DNA from: a virus
Virus record (IMG/VR): IMGVR_UViG_3300027869_000006
Span: 1-64,000 of that record
DNA length: 64,000 nucleotides
Strand: one strand, 5' to 3'
The notes beneath the pieces are model-generated. The model was given only the letters and a program-made list of their open reading frames with translations. It did not search any database and had not been told where the DNA came from. A program made the position numbers and the translations under genes. Positions 48,618 through 57,382 of this stretch are shown here, one piece after another (position 1 is the stretch's first letter; every line of letters begins with the position of its first letter).

Positions 48618-51125
48618 ATGTCGTATACACTCTTACCAGGGCAGTCATTCTTGCCATCGGGCATTTCCAACTATGCGTTAGGCATGGTCACCACCGGCCC
48701 CTATCTCTCGCCGAACTTCCTGGACTCAAGCGCGATCCAAAGCCTGGTCAAGGCGGCAGGCACGACCGTGGTGCGTGTCTTCACCGATGACCTGGGCACA
48801 GACTCGGATGCGACACTCGACACCTACTACACCGCCATCACTAACGCGGGATGTGTGATGCTCGTGAACCTGCAACATCCGTGGGATGACGCCCGCTGCC
48901 AGCATATCGTCACCCACTACGGGTCGCGCTGCTTGTTGTATGAATTTGGCAATGAACCAAGTCTCTACACGTCCCCAACGGTCTCAACCACGCAGTATAA
49001 CTCGTACTGGACTACCACCATCCCGCATTTACGTTCGATTAACGCGGCGGCAGCGTACATGGGTCCGGCCATCATCGTGGGGGACCCTGGTGGCTACCTG
49101 TCCAGTTGGCTGACTGCCGTCGTTTCTTCGGGTATCCTCCCTGATGCCGTCAGCTTCCATATGTACTGCTCAGATACCTCGGAAACAAAGGAGATGGCAC
49201 TTGCCGCCTATTACTATGTCTATACCGAGGATATCCGGCAGCAGGTGACGACGGCACTTGGACACGAGGTAGCGATCTGCCTGACGGAATGGAACTTCGA
49301 TAGCGGGTTTCCCCCTGGCGCATGGGGGACTGATCCCACGTTCATGATCCCTTTCACAACGAACGCCTGGGGGGCTATCACAGCGGCAGGCCCGGCCCTT
49401 GCCTGCATCTTCAATATCTGTAGCGGCGCGGGTGGAGGTGGTGGCCTGCTTGACCTGATTGACTCGGTGACCCAGGCCCCACGTCCCAATGGGCAATACA
49501 GCACGCTTGCTAGCCTGTTTGCCGCTGCCCAGCATGCGCCGGTGACGCCACCGCCCGTGCCGATCAGCGCCTACGCTTCCGTCATCCAGGCTGATACGCC
49601 GCTCTGGTACGGACGCGGGGATAGCCGTGATGTGAGCGGGAACGCGCATAACGGCACGATGGTCGGGTATGTCGAACTGGGGCAAGCCGGACTCCTGCCC
49701 TACGATCCGATGACGAGTATGAACTTCGGGGGCAGTGGCTATATCAGCGTGCCCACAGCTACCCTGCCAACGGGGGCGCATGCCTGGTCAATGGAATGCT
49801 GGTTCTTGTGGCCAACACTCGAGCTCACCAACTACGATGGCTTGATGGACATGGGAACACGCGTTTCTACAGAAGAGGTCTCCTTCTATTACGACCAGGT
49901 GAGCGGCAAGCTCTCCAATGGGACATTTGGGGACGTGGACGTAGAAGCAACGCCAGCAGTCGTCGCGAACCAGGTCTACTACGGGGTCATTACCTACGAT
50001 GGAACGACGAGCACGATTGATCTGTACAGTTCGCTCGGGCGTGTGAGCACATCTGCTGCACGCACCATCAACCTGGTCCAGACCCATGCAGGCATCGGGG
50101 GGACGGCGAATGTGGCCGTGCCGTTTACCGGGCGCGGGCAGGAGTTCGCCTTCTATGGCTACGCGCTTTCGGGAACGCAGAAAGCGGCCCACTACGCGGC
50201 AGGCACGACACCGCCGCCGCCATCCTTTGGGTATGCGAACTACAAAAACATCATTGAACCCAACCTGGTGGCGGCACTTGCCGCGAAGAATCTCTTGAAC
50301 GTGGTTTCCCTCATCGGGCCGGAAACGACGATGCAAAATGATGCCTGGCTCAGCAGTGCCGCCGCCGATCTCTCCGGCACGCTGGAAGGCTACATCCGGC
50401 ATGCTTTCCCGACGGGTGCCACCGATATCAGCAGTGGGGGCATTGAGGTGGCAATGGATACTCTGGTTCCGACCATCTTAGCGCATGACCCAACAGGCAT
50501 CGTCCTGCAGGGTGAGATGGGGTCGGGCTACTACGGGCCTGGGCCGCAAGTCGCGGGCTATCAGTACGGCGTCGAAATGACCGATTTCGCGGTGCAGTTG
50601 GCACGTGCGAAGATGAGTGCCTTCATCGCCTACCTCCTCGACGATGACATGACGGGCACCATGTGGGGCATGTGGAAGCTCACCGATCCACTGGGCGGCG
50701 CTCCACTGCGTCCCTGGTTCTTCCCATGGTCGCTCTTGTGCAAGAGCATTGCCGAGGGAAGCACGCTCTACGCGCCAGCACAGCCCTCGACCAATGATCT
50801 GCGGGTGCTGGCGGCAGAGAGCCCACAAGGGGCCTGGACGTTTGTGCTCGTCAATCGTGCTGGTGGCGCCCGTACTCTCCGGCTGTCCGTTCCATTCGCG
50901 CCACCAGCCACTCAGACCTTGCAGCAGTACATCTATGCAGAGGCCGTGCCACGCGTAGTGGATGGCAATGGCTTCCCGCTACCGGCAGGGACGATCACCG
51001 CGAACCTGGCGCGTGGGTTCAGCGTACCGATGGCGGGCAATTCCGTGCTCATTTTGACGCAGCAGACGGCGACGCAAACCACGATCTATAACGTGAAGCG
51101 TCCACCCCTTCAGAAACGGAGATAG
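48618..51125 (+). CDS. Virion hydrolase: GH-A barrel, LamG domain, and second half of the split hydrolase
   Basis: ATG 48618 follows GAAAGGAGGAAG; 835 residues. 1-310: a clan GH-A barrel with Glu near 112 (YEFGNEPS) and 224 (CLTEWNFD), close kin of the barrel at about 720-1015 of the preceding protein. 315-530: LamG domain (DVSGNAHNGTMV...SMECWFLW). After TTPPPPSF, residues 536-815 continue the hydrolase broken off at the end of the previous gene: FGYANYKNIIEPNLV, LIGPETT, nucleophile-like QGEMGSGY, WGMWKL, and the C-terminal beta domain. The last 20 residues are basic. If both proteins meet in the virion, the split barrel could reassemble. Confidence 0.8.
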   Translation: MSYTLLPGQSFLPSGISNYALGMVTTGPYLSPNFLDSSAIQSLVKAAGTTVVRVFTDDLGTDSDATLDTYYTAITNAGCVMLVNLQHPWDDARCQHIVTHYGSRCLLYEFGNEPSLYTSPTVSTTQYNSYWTTTIPHLRSINAAAAYMGPAIIVGDPGGYLSSWLTAVVSSGILPDAVSFHMYCSDTSETKEMALAAYYYVYTEDIRQQVTTALGHEVAICLTEWNFDSGFPPGAWGTDPTFMIPFTTNAWGAITAAGPALACIFNICSGAGGGGGLLDLIDSVTQAPRPNGQYSTLASLFAAAQHAPVTPPPVPISAYASVIQADTPLWYGRGDSRDVSGNAHNGTMVGYVELGQAGLLPYDPMTSMNFGGSGYISVPTATLPTGAHAWSMECWFLWPTLELTNYDGLMDMGTRVSTEEVSFYYDQVSGKLSNGTFGDVDVEATPAVVANQVYYGVITYDGTTSTIDLYSSLGRVSTSAARTINLVQTHAGIGGTANVAVPFTGRGQEFAFYGYALSGTQKAAHYAAGTTPPPPSFGYANYKNIIEPNLVAALAAKNLLNVVSLIGPETTMQNDAWLSSAAADLSGTLEGYIRHAFPTGATDISSGGIEVAMDTLVPTILAHDPTGIVLQGEMGSGYYGPGPQVAGYQYGVEMTDFAVQLARAKMSAFIAYLLDDDMTGTMWGMWKLTDPLGGAPLRPWFFPWSLLCKSIAEGSTLYAPAQPSTNDLRVLAAESPQGAWTFVLVNRAGGARTLRLSVPFAPPATQTLQQYIYAEAVPRVVDGNGFPLPAGTITANLARGFSVPMAGNSVLILTQQTATQTTIYNVKRPPLQKRR

Positions 51126-51159
51126 TGACCACGTCAGAACAAGGCGAGAGGAGAGAGAG

Positions 51160-51753
51160 ATGCCACCACAAGAAGAGTCGAGTCGAGTACTGGGTTCGCA
51201 AGACATCCGGCCAATCCCAGACCCGACCGTGCTCACAACGGCAGCGAGTCTGCGGTTGGAGGAGATGCTACGCAACTTGATACAAGTAGAGATAGCGCAC
51301 CAGGCTGCCTTGTTTACTGAGAAACTAGCGACCATCGAGACAAAGTTTGAGACACGGTTTGCGATGCTTGATACCCGCACCGCCGAGCAGAAGAAAGACA
51401 CGAAAGATGCTCTAGACGCGGCACTTTCCGCAGCCAAAGAAGCCGTCGCCTCGCAAACGGCTGCCAGCGAGAAGAGCATCACCAAATCAGAGACGGCGAC
51501 GATTGAGCGGATTAAGGCAGTCGAAACACTGCTCGCTACCTCAACCAAGGCGTCAGACGATAAGAGCGATGACTTGAAAAGCCGCATCGTCGCCATTGAG
51601 GCGGTGAAACTCGGCAATATGGAACAGACCACCGCGCAACGTGAGCGAGGTCTGGAGACACGTGGCAGCATGGCCAGCGTCATGAGTATTGTGATGGCCG
51701 TGATCGCCGTTGCCAGCATTATTATTGCGATTATTGTTGTACTCAAACCATAA
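51160..51753 (+). CDS. Coiled-coil protein with C-terminal membrane anchor
   Basis: ATG 51160 behind GAGGAGAGAGAG; 197 residues. Long charged helices from about 30 to 165 with heptads, then one transmembrane segment (SVMSIVMAVIAVASIIIAIIVVL) and a short KP end. This resembles XhlA/hemolysin-type lysis accessory proteins, and a tiny two-segment membrane protein follows. A role in lysis or as a membrane-anchored tail partner are both possible. Confidence 0.65.
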   Translation: MPPQEESSRVLGSQDIRPIPDPTVLTTAASLRLEEMLRNLIQVEIAHQAALFTEKLATIETKFETRFAMLDTRTAEQKKDTKDALDAALSAAKEAVASQTAASEKSITKSETATIERIKAVETLLATSTKASDDKSDDLKSRIVAIEAVKLGNMEQTTAQRERGLETRGSMASVMSIVMAVIAVASIIIAIIVVLKP

Positions 51754-51769
51754 GAAAGGAGTCATTCTC

Positions 51770-51949
51770 ATGCATCTTGACCTAGCTATCGCGTTCCAAC
51801 TCGTGATCCTGGCATTCATCGCCTTATACTGCCTACTTGGTGCGGGCTACCCAGGCTACGTAGGGCGTGGAACAGGCGGGCATGGCTACATCCTGTGGTT
51901 CATCGTCGGGATTGCCGCCATTGTGACGGGCGTCTTGCTCGTCATCTGA
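51770..51949 (+). CDS. Holin-like small membrane protein
   Basis: ATG 51770 follows AGAAAGGAG; 59 residues with two transmembrane segments (LAIAFQLVILAFIALYCLL and LWFIVGIAAIVTGVLLVI) joined by a Gly and Tyr-rich loop. Size and topology fit class II holins or XhlB-like partners of the preceding anchored coiled coil. Another holin candidate lies at 59312, after the amidase. Confidence 0.6.
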   Translation: MHLDLAIAFQLVILAFIALYCLLGAGYPGYVGRGTGGHGYILWFIVGIAAIVTGVLLVI

Positions 51950-52017
51950 GAGAGATTCCCTCTTTCCTTAGAAAGAGGAGAGGAAAGAAGTCAAGCAGTA
52001 AGGAGAAGAGGAAAAAA

Positions 52018-52458
52018 ATGGCAGGTTTAACGACACAGGCACAAAACAACATTTTAAATTGGATGAAAGGCACCACGTGGCCAACATCAGCCGCATGGGG
52101 CGCGGCACCGACCACTGTCTACGTCGGATTGTTCACGACCGCACCGACCACTGATGCATCAGCCTCCTATACAGGAACGGAGGTATCGGGCAATAACTAT
52201 TCGCGTGTGGCCGTGACCACATCCTCCGGCTGGTCAGCCATTAGCGGCGGCTCAACCACACCCTCGCAAATTAGCAATGCCGGTGTGATTACCTTCGCAA
52301 CCCCATCAGGCTCATGGGGAACTATACTGGCAGTCGGTATATTCGATGCCGCAACGAATGGTAATTTATTGTGGTGGGCGACTATTACTTCACAAGCAAT
52401 TGCATCAGGAGTCGTTGCCAGTTTCGCAATTGGTGCTTTAGTTTTGACAATGGATTAG
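52018..52458 (+). CDS. Tail-associated protein (Gp80-like tail fibre family)
   Basis: ATG 52018 behind AAGGAGAAGAGG; 146 residues. The pattern TTVYVGLFTTAPT...GTEVSGNNYSRVAVT...VITFATPSGSWGTILAVGIFDAATNGNLLWW is that of a small protein family very common among tail fibre genes of actinophages and others; molecular role not settled. A hairpin follows. Confidence 0.75.
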   Translation: MAGLTTQAQNNILNWMKGTTWPTSAAWGAAPTTVYVGLFTTAPTTDASASYTGTEVSGNNYSRVAVTTSSGWSAISGGSTTPSQISNAGVITFATPSGSWGTILAVGIFDAATNGNLLWWATITSQAIASGVVASFAIGALVLTMD

Positions 52459-52475
52459 TTGATAATTAGTAGAAT

Positions 52476-52512
52476 ACAGAAGGTGGTGCTAGAACAGTCT
52501 ACCGCCTTCTGT
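52476..52512. terminator. Bidirectional hairpin between converging genes
   Basis: ACAGAAGGTGG and CCGCCTTCTGT pair with one G-T wobble. It lies after the + strand tail gene and overlaps the last codons of the minus-strand gene. T-runs are poor on both sides, so efficiency is uncertain. Confidence 0.45.
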
Positions 52513-52659
52513 CCACTCATCTAGGGGCTTGTTGCAAGTTCGTGAGGAAAAGAGTTTCCGTATGAGGAAGATGATGCCGGTGAGCGTACCCGCTAGCAGG
52601 CAGAGAATGGCGAGCCAGCCAACGAGCCAGATGCGGAAGAGTCGCGTGTCTTCGTCCAT
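52489..52659 (-). CDS. Minus-strand small membrane protein
   Basis: On the minus strand ATG 52659 follows AAGGGAACTGAC; 56 residues. One transmembrane segment (LVGWLAILCLLAGTLTGIIFLI) is followed by a basic stretch (RKLFSSR) and an acidic, soluble tail, so the tail is likely cytoplasmic. A lone minus-strand gene inside the structural operon is often a moron-type gene expressed in the lysogen. Function unknown. Confidence 0.6.
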   Translation of the reverse strand: MDEDTRLFRIWLVGWLAILCLLAGTLTGIIFLIRKLFSSRTCNKPLDEWTEGGRLF

Positions 52660-52719
52660 GTCAGTTCCCTTCTGTGCCGTGTGTCTCGTACAGTATAGCA
52701 GTAGTGGGAAGGGGCACCT

Positions 52720-55700
52720 ATGACCGCGCTCACGACGAACGGTTCGGCACAAGCGGCAACCACGCTCGCTGCTGCTGGCAAGATGTTTGCGGCGACGGGT
52801 GGGACGGGTGGGAATACCTCAACCAAGGTCGCCAAGAACACGACCTATGTGCAGATATTTGCCATTGGTACGACGACGACACAAGCGGGGGTCGGGAGTA
52901 TCCCTGCGCCGACGGATAGCAATTTCGCGGGTTGGATATGGGATGTGACGACCCTTGAAGGGCAGCGCATCGCGGCGGGGACCTGGACGCCGACCTTCCA
53001 CATGCTGGCCTCCTCTGCCGGCACGATTACCCCGACCGTCCAATGGTTCAAACGGTCATCGGCGGGTGTGTATACCTCCATTGGATCGGTCACCGGGTCC
53101 TCGCTCGTGCTCACTTCTTCCGCACAGGCACTTACCTTCACGCCCCCGTCCCTGGCACTCATGGACTTTGCCGTGGGTGACAAGTTCTGCATGTGGTTAT
53201 GGGTCGATATTACCGTGGCCGGTGGGAGTAACTCTGGCACGATGTCGGTCGTGGAGGCGATCAGTGGGAGCACCACGGGTACCGCATCAGAGGCTCAGGC
53301 CGTCACACCGGGGTACGCCCCATCGCCAGTAGCACTCACGGCCACGCTTGCAGGAGTAGGGACGCTCTCATCGTCGTGCTATCGCACCACGATCCTGGCC
53401 GATAACCCGCTGTACTACAACCGCGCTGGCACGGCTGACTTGGGAAGTCTGGGACATACCGCCACCATCCACGGCGGCGTCACGACCGGGCAGGCAGGCC
53501 TCCTGGTCAGCGATGTGCAGTCAAGCGACCTCTTTAATGGCTCGACCGGCTTTCTCACCGCGTCAGATACGGGGTTGCCGACAGGGGCCAGTCCGTGGAG
53601 TATCGAGATATGGATACAGTCTACCAATTTAACAGGTGACCATTCTATTCTCGACTTTGGGACAAGTTCGGGACTCAATTGGGCGGGTATCTATAGCGCC
53701 GCCGATCAATTCGTGGTGGGATCGTGGGCAAGCGGAGTCAATGCAAGTGCGCATGGCATCACGACTGGAACGACGTACTACGTCCTTGGCACATTCGATG
53801 GCACGAACACCTCCCTGTACGTGGGCAATCTCTCGACAGGGGCATTCAGTACCTACGGGCCTGTCGCCATCGCGTTCAGTGTCGTGCTCTCTGGTCTCAC
53901 CATTGGCGCAGATTCCGGTGGCGCCTATATCAGCGGGAATGCGCAAGAACGCGCCATCTATGGCGCAGCACTCACCGTCACGCAGGCAACGGCACACTTC
54001 CTTGCTGGCATCCAGGCGTTCACCCTCTCAACTGCGCTCGCCGACACCCTTGCTGGCGTGGGGACACTCACCGGGACGCTGTCGTTGTTAGGAGTAGCAC
54101 TCACAACGACAGCGGCCGGGACTAGTCTTCTGACCGTCTCTTCCCCAACGCTTGCCACCGCGCTCACGACGACAGAGGTCGGCAGTGGGACGCTTACCGG
54201 GACACTGTCGACCTCATTGACCCTGGGCGGTGCCACTGCCACCGGCGGTGGCACGCTTGCCGGCACGTGCTCGCTCTTCACGGCCCTCTCTATGACGATC
54301 ATACCGGGTGCGGGCATCCTCACCCCAACGATGAAAGCCGCCTACACGCTGAGTGGGGGCACACTCACCGGGTCGGGAACGTTGTCGGTCTCCGCCCCGA
54401 CTCTTGCGACAGCCCTCGCGGTCGAGTGCGATGGGGTGAGCAATCTTACCCCAACCATGATCGCGAGTTTTACCTTATCCGGTACCACGTTGCCAGGCAT
54501 CGGTCAGCTTTCCATCTCCGCACCATCCCTTACCACTGTACTGGCAGGTGAATGTGACGGGAGTGGAGCACTGTCCGGGCAGCTTGACGCTACCTACATG
54601 ATGAGCGGTGGCACGATGGATGGTATGGGGCAACTGTCCGTCACGGTCCCCACACTCACAACAGCACTCTCCGTTGAATACGATGGGGTTGGGATGCTCT
54701 CACCGACCATTTGGGCGAGTCTCTCGCTCGCTCTTACAGAGATAGATGGCATCGGTATGCTCTCTGTCGCTGCGCCTGCACTCACGCCGCCGCTCATGGT
54801 GGAATGTGATGGGATTGGAACGTTCTCCCCTACACTCTCGGCTTCGTACACACTCTCCGGTGCGGAAATGGATGGAGTTGGCACGCTCACGTGCATCACC
54901 AGCCTCTCGGCTGCACTGGCGGGTGAATGCGACGGCGTCGGGGCATTTCAGGCGACGCTGTCGGTCTCAGGGAGCAGTATCGCGCTGTCAGCTGAGTGTG
55001 ACGGGGTTGGGACGCTTGTGGGCACGCTCTCCGCGACGGTTGCACTTGCGATTGAGTGTGACGGTAGCGGGACGCTTTCGGCCTCGCCTTCCCTCTCCAC
55101 GGCACTCATGAGCGAATGTGGTGGGGTGGGTCGGCTTTTCGCCATAGTAGCAGTGACCACCGCACTTGCAGTCGAGTGTGATGGCATGGGGACCTTCACC
55201 CCGATACTCGAGGCATCCGTCCCGCTCAACCTGGCACTCACTGGAAGCAGTGCGCTCTTCCCCACGCTCTCACTGACGACCATTCTTTCCGTCAGTCTCG
55301 CGGGTGAGGGGATACTTGCCGGGACGCTCTCACTGCTGACCGCTCCACTGGGTATGACGCTTGCCGGGACTGGCACACTCGCAGCCACGCTTGAAGCATC
55401 AACCGCCCTGACCGCGCTCATTTCAGGCAGTGGGCAGCTTGCCGGAACGCTTGCACACATCACGGCACTCGCCTGTCTGTGCGCGGGAGTGGGCACACTT
55501 ACCGGGACATACTCACTCTCGGTTGCACTGTTCCTCACGTGCGCCGCTCGCGGGACGTTCGCCTTCATGGTCATTTCCAGGACGGGTGTGCTTGCCCAAG
55601 GCAGGAGTGGAAGTGGAACAGCGACAGGTCAAAGTGGAGTGCCTGGCGTGAGCAGTATCGGTGGGAGTGCTACGGCTCGTGGGCGCGATGGGAGTGAAAC

Positions 55701-55731
55701 CGCTCTCGGTCGTAATGGCATACTTCATTAG
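52720..55731 (+). CDS. Virion protein with LamG domain and long array of short repeats
   Basis: ATG 52720 follows GGAAGGGG; 1003 residues. 1-200: beta-rich head domain. 220-430: LamG-like domain (NPLYYNRAGTADLGSLGHTA, SPWSIEIWIQS, FDGTNTSLYVG). 435-930: about two dozen units of 18-24 residues with the pattern ALxxxxxGxGxLxGTLS. Nine units carry E-C-D-G-x-G or close variants (ECDGVGTL). The last 45 residues are Gly and Arg-rich. Such strict spacing suggests a beta-solenoid or fibrous stalk, and the Cys-Asp pairs could bind metal or form cross-links. No enzyme motif. Probably a tail fibre. Confidence 0.72.
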   Translation: MTALTTNGSAQAATTLAAAGKMFAATGGTGGNTSTKVAKNTTYVQIFAIGTTTTQAGVGSIPAPTDSNFAGWIWDVTTLEGQRIAAGTWTPTFHMLASSAGTITPTVQWFKRSSAGVYTSIGSVTGSSLVLTSSAQALTFTPPSLALMDFAVGDKFCMWLWVDITVAGGSNSGTMSVVEAISGSTTGTASEAQAVTPGYAPSPVALTATLAGVGTLSSSCYRTTILADNPLYYNRAGTADLGSLGHTATIHGGVTTGQAGLLVSDVQSSDLFNGSTGFLTASDTGLPTGASPWSIEIWIQSTNLTGDHSILDFGTSSGLNWAGIYSAADQFVVGSWASGVNASAHGITTGTTYYVLGTFDGTNTSLYVGNLSTGAFSTYGPVAIAFSVVLSGLTIGADSGGAYISGNAQERAIYGAALTVTQATAHFLAGIQAFTLSTALADTLAGVGTLTGTLSLLGVALTTTAAGTSLLTVSSPTLATALTTTEVGSGTLTGTLSTSLTLGGATATGGGTLAGTCSLFTALSMTIIPGAGILTPTMKAAYTLSGGTLTGSGTLSVSAPTLATALAVECDGVSNLTPTMIASFTLSGTTLPGIGQLSISAPSLTTVLAGECDGSGALSGQLDATYMMSGGTMDGMGQLSVTVPTLTTALSVEYDGVGMLSPTIWASLSLALTEIDGIGMLSVAAPALTPPLMVECDGIGTFSPTLSASYTLSGAEMDGVGTLTCITSLSAALAGECDGVGAFQATLSVSGSSIALSAECDGVGTLVGTLSATVALAIECDGSGTLSASPSLSTALMSECGGVGRLFAIVAVTTALAVECDGMGTFTPILEASVPLNLALTGSSALFPTLSLTTILSVSLAGEGILAGTLSLLTAPLGMTLAGTGTLAATLEASTALTALISGSGQLAGTLAHITALACLCAGVGTLTGTYSLSVALFLTCAARGTFAFMVISRTGVLAQGRSGSGTATGQSGVPGVSSIGGSATARGRDGSETALGRNGILH

Positions 55732-55752
55732 AGAGAAAGGAAAAAGAAAACC

Positions 55753-56076
55753 ATGCCCATAAGTCCGTGGTATAAAACCACCCATGTCACCCAGACGGCT
55801 CCACTCTGGACAGAGAACATTGTCACTGATTCAGGAACCGAGAACCTGTTCGGTCTTGATGACGATGATCTCTCTCTCTTTTTTACCAATACCAGTAACG
55901 GAGTCGAGACGCAGGGCGCGGGTACCCTGCACATCACCCAGGCCAATCCTGGCATCGTCACCTACCAGGTGGCCAGTGCCGATGTCGTGGTCGGGATGTA
56001 CCGCGTCACGCTCTGGATCACCTTTACGAATGGCCCCCAGCCTTTCCTATTGGGCATCTGGGATGTCATAGCATAG
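55753..56076 (+). CDS. Small baseplate/fibre protein (BppU-N-like)
   Basis: ATG 55753 behind GAGAGAAAGGAAAAAG; 107 residues in one beta-sandwich: TAPLWTENIVTDSG, LSLFFTNTSNGVE..GAGTLHITQ, GIVTYQVASADVVVGMYRVTLWITFTNG. This order resembles the N-terminal domain of baseplate upper proteins of lactococcal-type phages. The second TnpB element begins about 14 bases after the stop. Confidence 0.55.
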   Translation: MPISPWYKTTHVTQTAPLWTENIVTDSGTENLFGLDDDDLSLFFTNTSNGVETQGAGTLHITQANPGIVTYQVASADVVVGMYRVTLWITFTNGPQPFLLGIWDVIA

Positions 56077-56125
56077 TGCTGTTATGAAAGTCAAATACCC
56101 CATGAATAAATTCAGGGGCTTGCAG

Positions 56126-57205
56126 CTAGGCGCGTCCTGCTACAGTAGGCACTTTGACGGGTGCCCGAGAGATATTGATGGCAGCATTGATGTCAGCGTT
56201 CATCGACATGCCGCACTTGACACAACAGAAGGAGACTTGACTCTTGCGGTTCTCTTTCGCACAGTGCCCACAAGCAGAGCACGTTCGAGACGTATTGCGG
56301 GGGTCTACCGTGTGTAACGACACACCAGCAAGAGCAGCCTTATACGAGAGGAATTGACGAAGTTAAGCAAAGGCCCAGGATGTAAAGCGATTGCGCTGAG
56401 AACGTCTAACCGTGCTATCGGTGCGTTTCCGAATGTGCCTGAGTTCTTCAATCGCTATTCCTTGTTTGTTGGCCTTTGCTTTCGCAATGATCCGTTTGGA
56501 GATCACATGATTGGTATTGCGCTTGAACCTGGCTTCTTTGCCAGAGAGCTTCTTGAGATGCCGTTTGGCGGATTTCGTGCCGCGCTTTTGCAAACGTTGA
56601 CGCAAGGCGTGCATACGTGTACGCACCTTCTCAACCTGCTCACCGCTAAAGGTGTCCCCGTCACTGTCGGTCGCCAGGTTGACGATGCCAAGATCGATGC
56701 CAAGCGTCTCAGTCACTTCATCGGGCGTAGGTTCTGGAACATCAAGCGTGACAGCCAGGTAGAAGGTACCATCACGCCAAATCAAATCGGCCTGTCCTTT
56801 GATCTTGTCCATACGGGCTTGCTGATAGCCACCAATGCGGAAGGGCACAAGTACCCGTCCAGTGGTTGTCAAGAGGGAAACGGTAGTGAGTCCTTTGAAG
56901 GACATCACGCGGGGATCATAGACAATGGCACCTCTGGCATCAAACGTTGGCATGATACTCTTGTCGCGCTTGTAGGCTTCGGTCGCTTTGCTAATACAGC
57001 GGATGGCGAGTTGAGCAGGCAGATTGTACCACTTGCGCAAATAGCCATAGACCAGCTTTTGCAGTGCAAACTTATTGGCACTCTTCTCCAGAAAGGCGAT
57101 TTGCGCCACATAGTTTGCCCCTGCATTGAAGCAATCCATCGTCAACAACAAGGCTTTGTATTGTTCTTCAGTTGGGGCAAGCTTCAAGAGCATCGTTTGT
57201 TTCAT
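56126..57205 (-). pseudogene. tnpB: tnpB with one nonsense codon
   Basis: On the minus strand the frame from ATG 57205 (KQTMLLKL) runs to TAA at 56363-56365 and then on without a stop to 56126. The stop follows RFTSWAFA and precedes LRQFLSYKAALAG, where intact TnpB proteins have a Gln, so a single C-to-T change (CAA to TAA) explains it. RuvC residues (GIDLGIVNLA, IAIEELRHIR, CGMSMNADINAAINI) and the zinc ribbon (CSACGH...CVKCG) are otherwise intact; the first 280 residues alone would lack the third catalytic Asp. The protein would be about 359 residues. Confidence 0.85.
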
Positions 57206-57211
57206 AGACAT

Positions 57212-57240
57212 ATTGTAGCATCATTGATGAAAGTTGTCAA
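57212..57240 (-). promoter_or_regulatory. Promoter of the second tnpB, leaderless type
   Basis: On the minus strand: TTGACA, 17-base spacer, TACAAT, only 6 bases from ATG 57205 (the alternative ATG 57211 would overlap the -10 box's edge). Same design as the first tnpB. Confidence 0.7.
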
Positions 57241-57382
57241 TAGGCGAGATGATACCCAACCCATCTTGCCCATAAGGAAGGGCTTGCTTACCCCATGCTT
57301 AAAAGACAGGGACTTCCGCAAGCCCGATTGGTGAGAGAGACCTCCCTTGACAACCACGTACAATGGGAAGAAGGAGAGAAGT

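Larger units (their letters stand above)
56090..57316 (-). mobile_element. Second IS605-group element, tnpB broken
   Basis: Minus-strand element in the gap between the baseplate-like gene and the amidase. The right end has a CCCC/GGGG hairpin (56098-56118); the left end hairpin (57292-57311) reads GAAGTCCCTGTCTTTTAAGC on the element strand, close to the left end of the first element. The ends are approximate. No reading frame seems to be interrupted. Confidence 0.65.

Noticed and set aside
56354-57334. 326-residue + strand ORF
   Set aside because: It is antisense to the broken tnpB; the minus-strand reading has all TnpB motifs.
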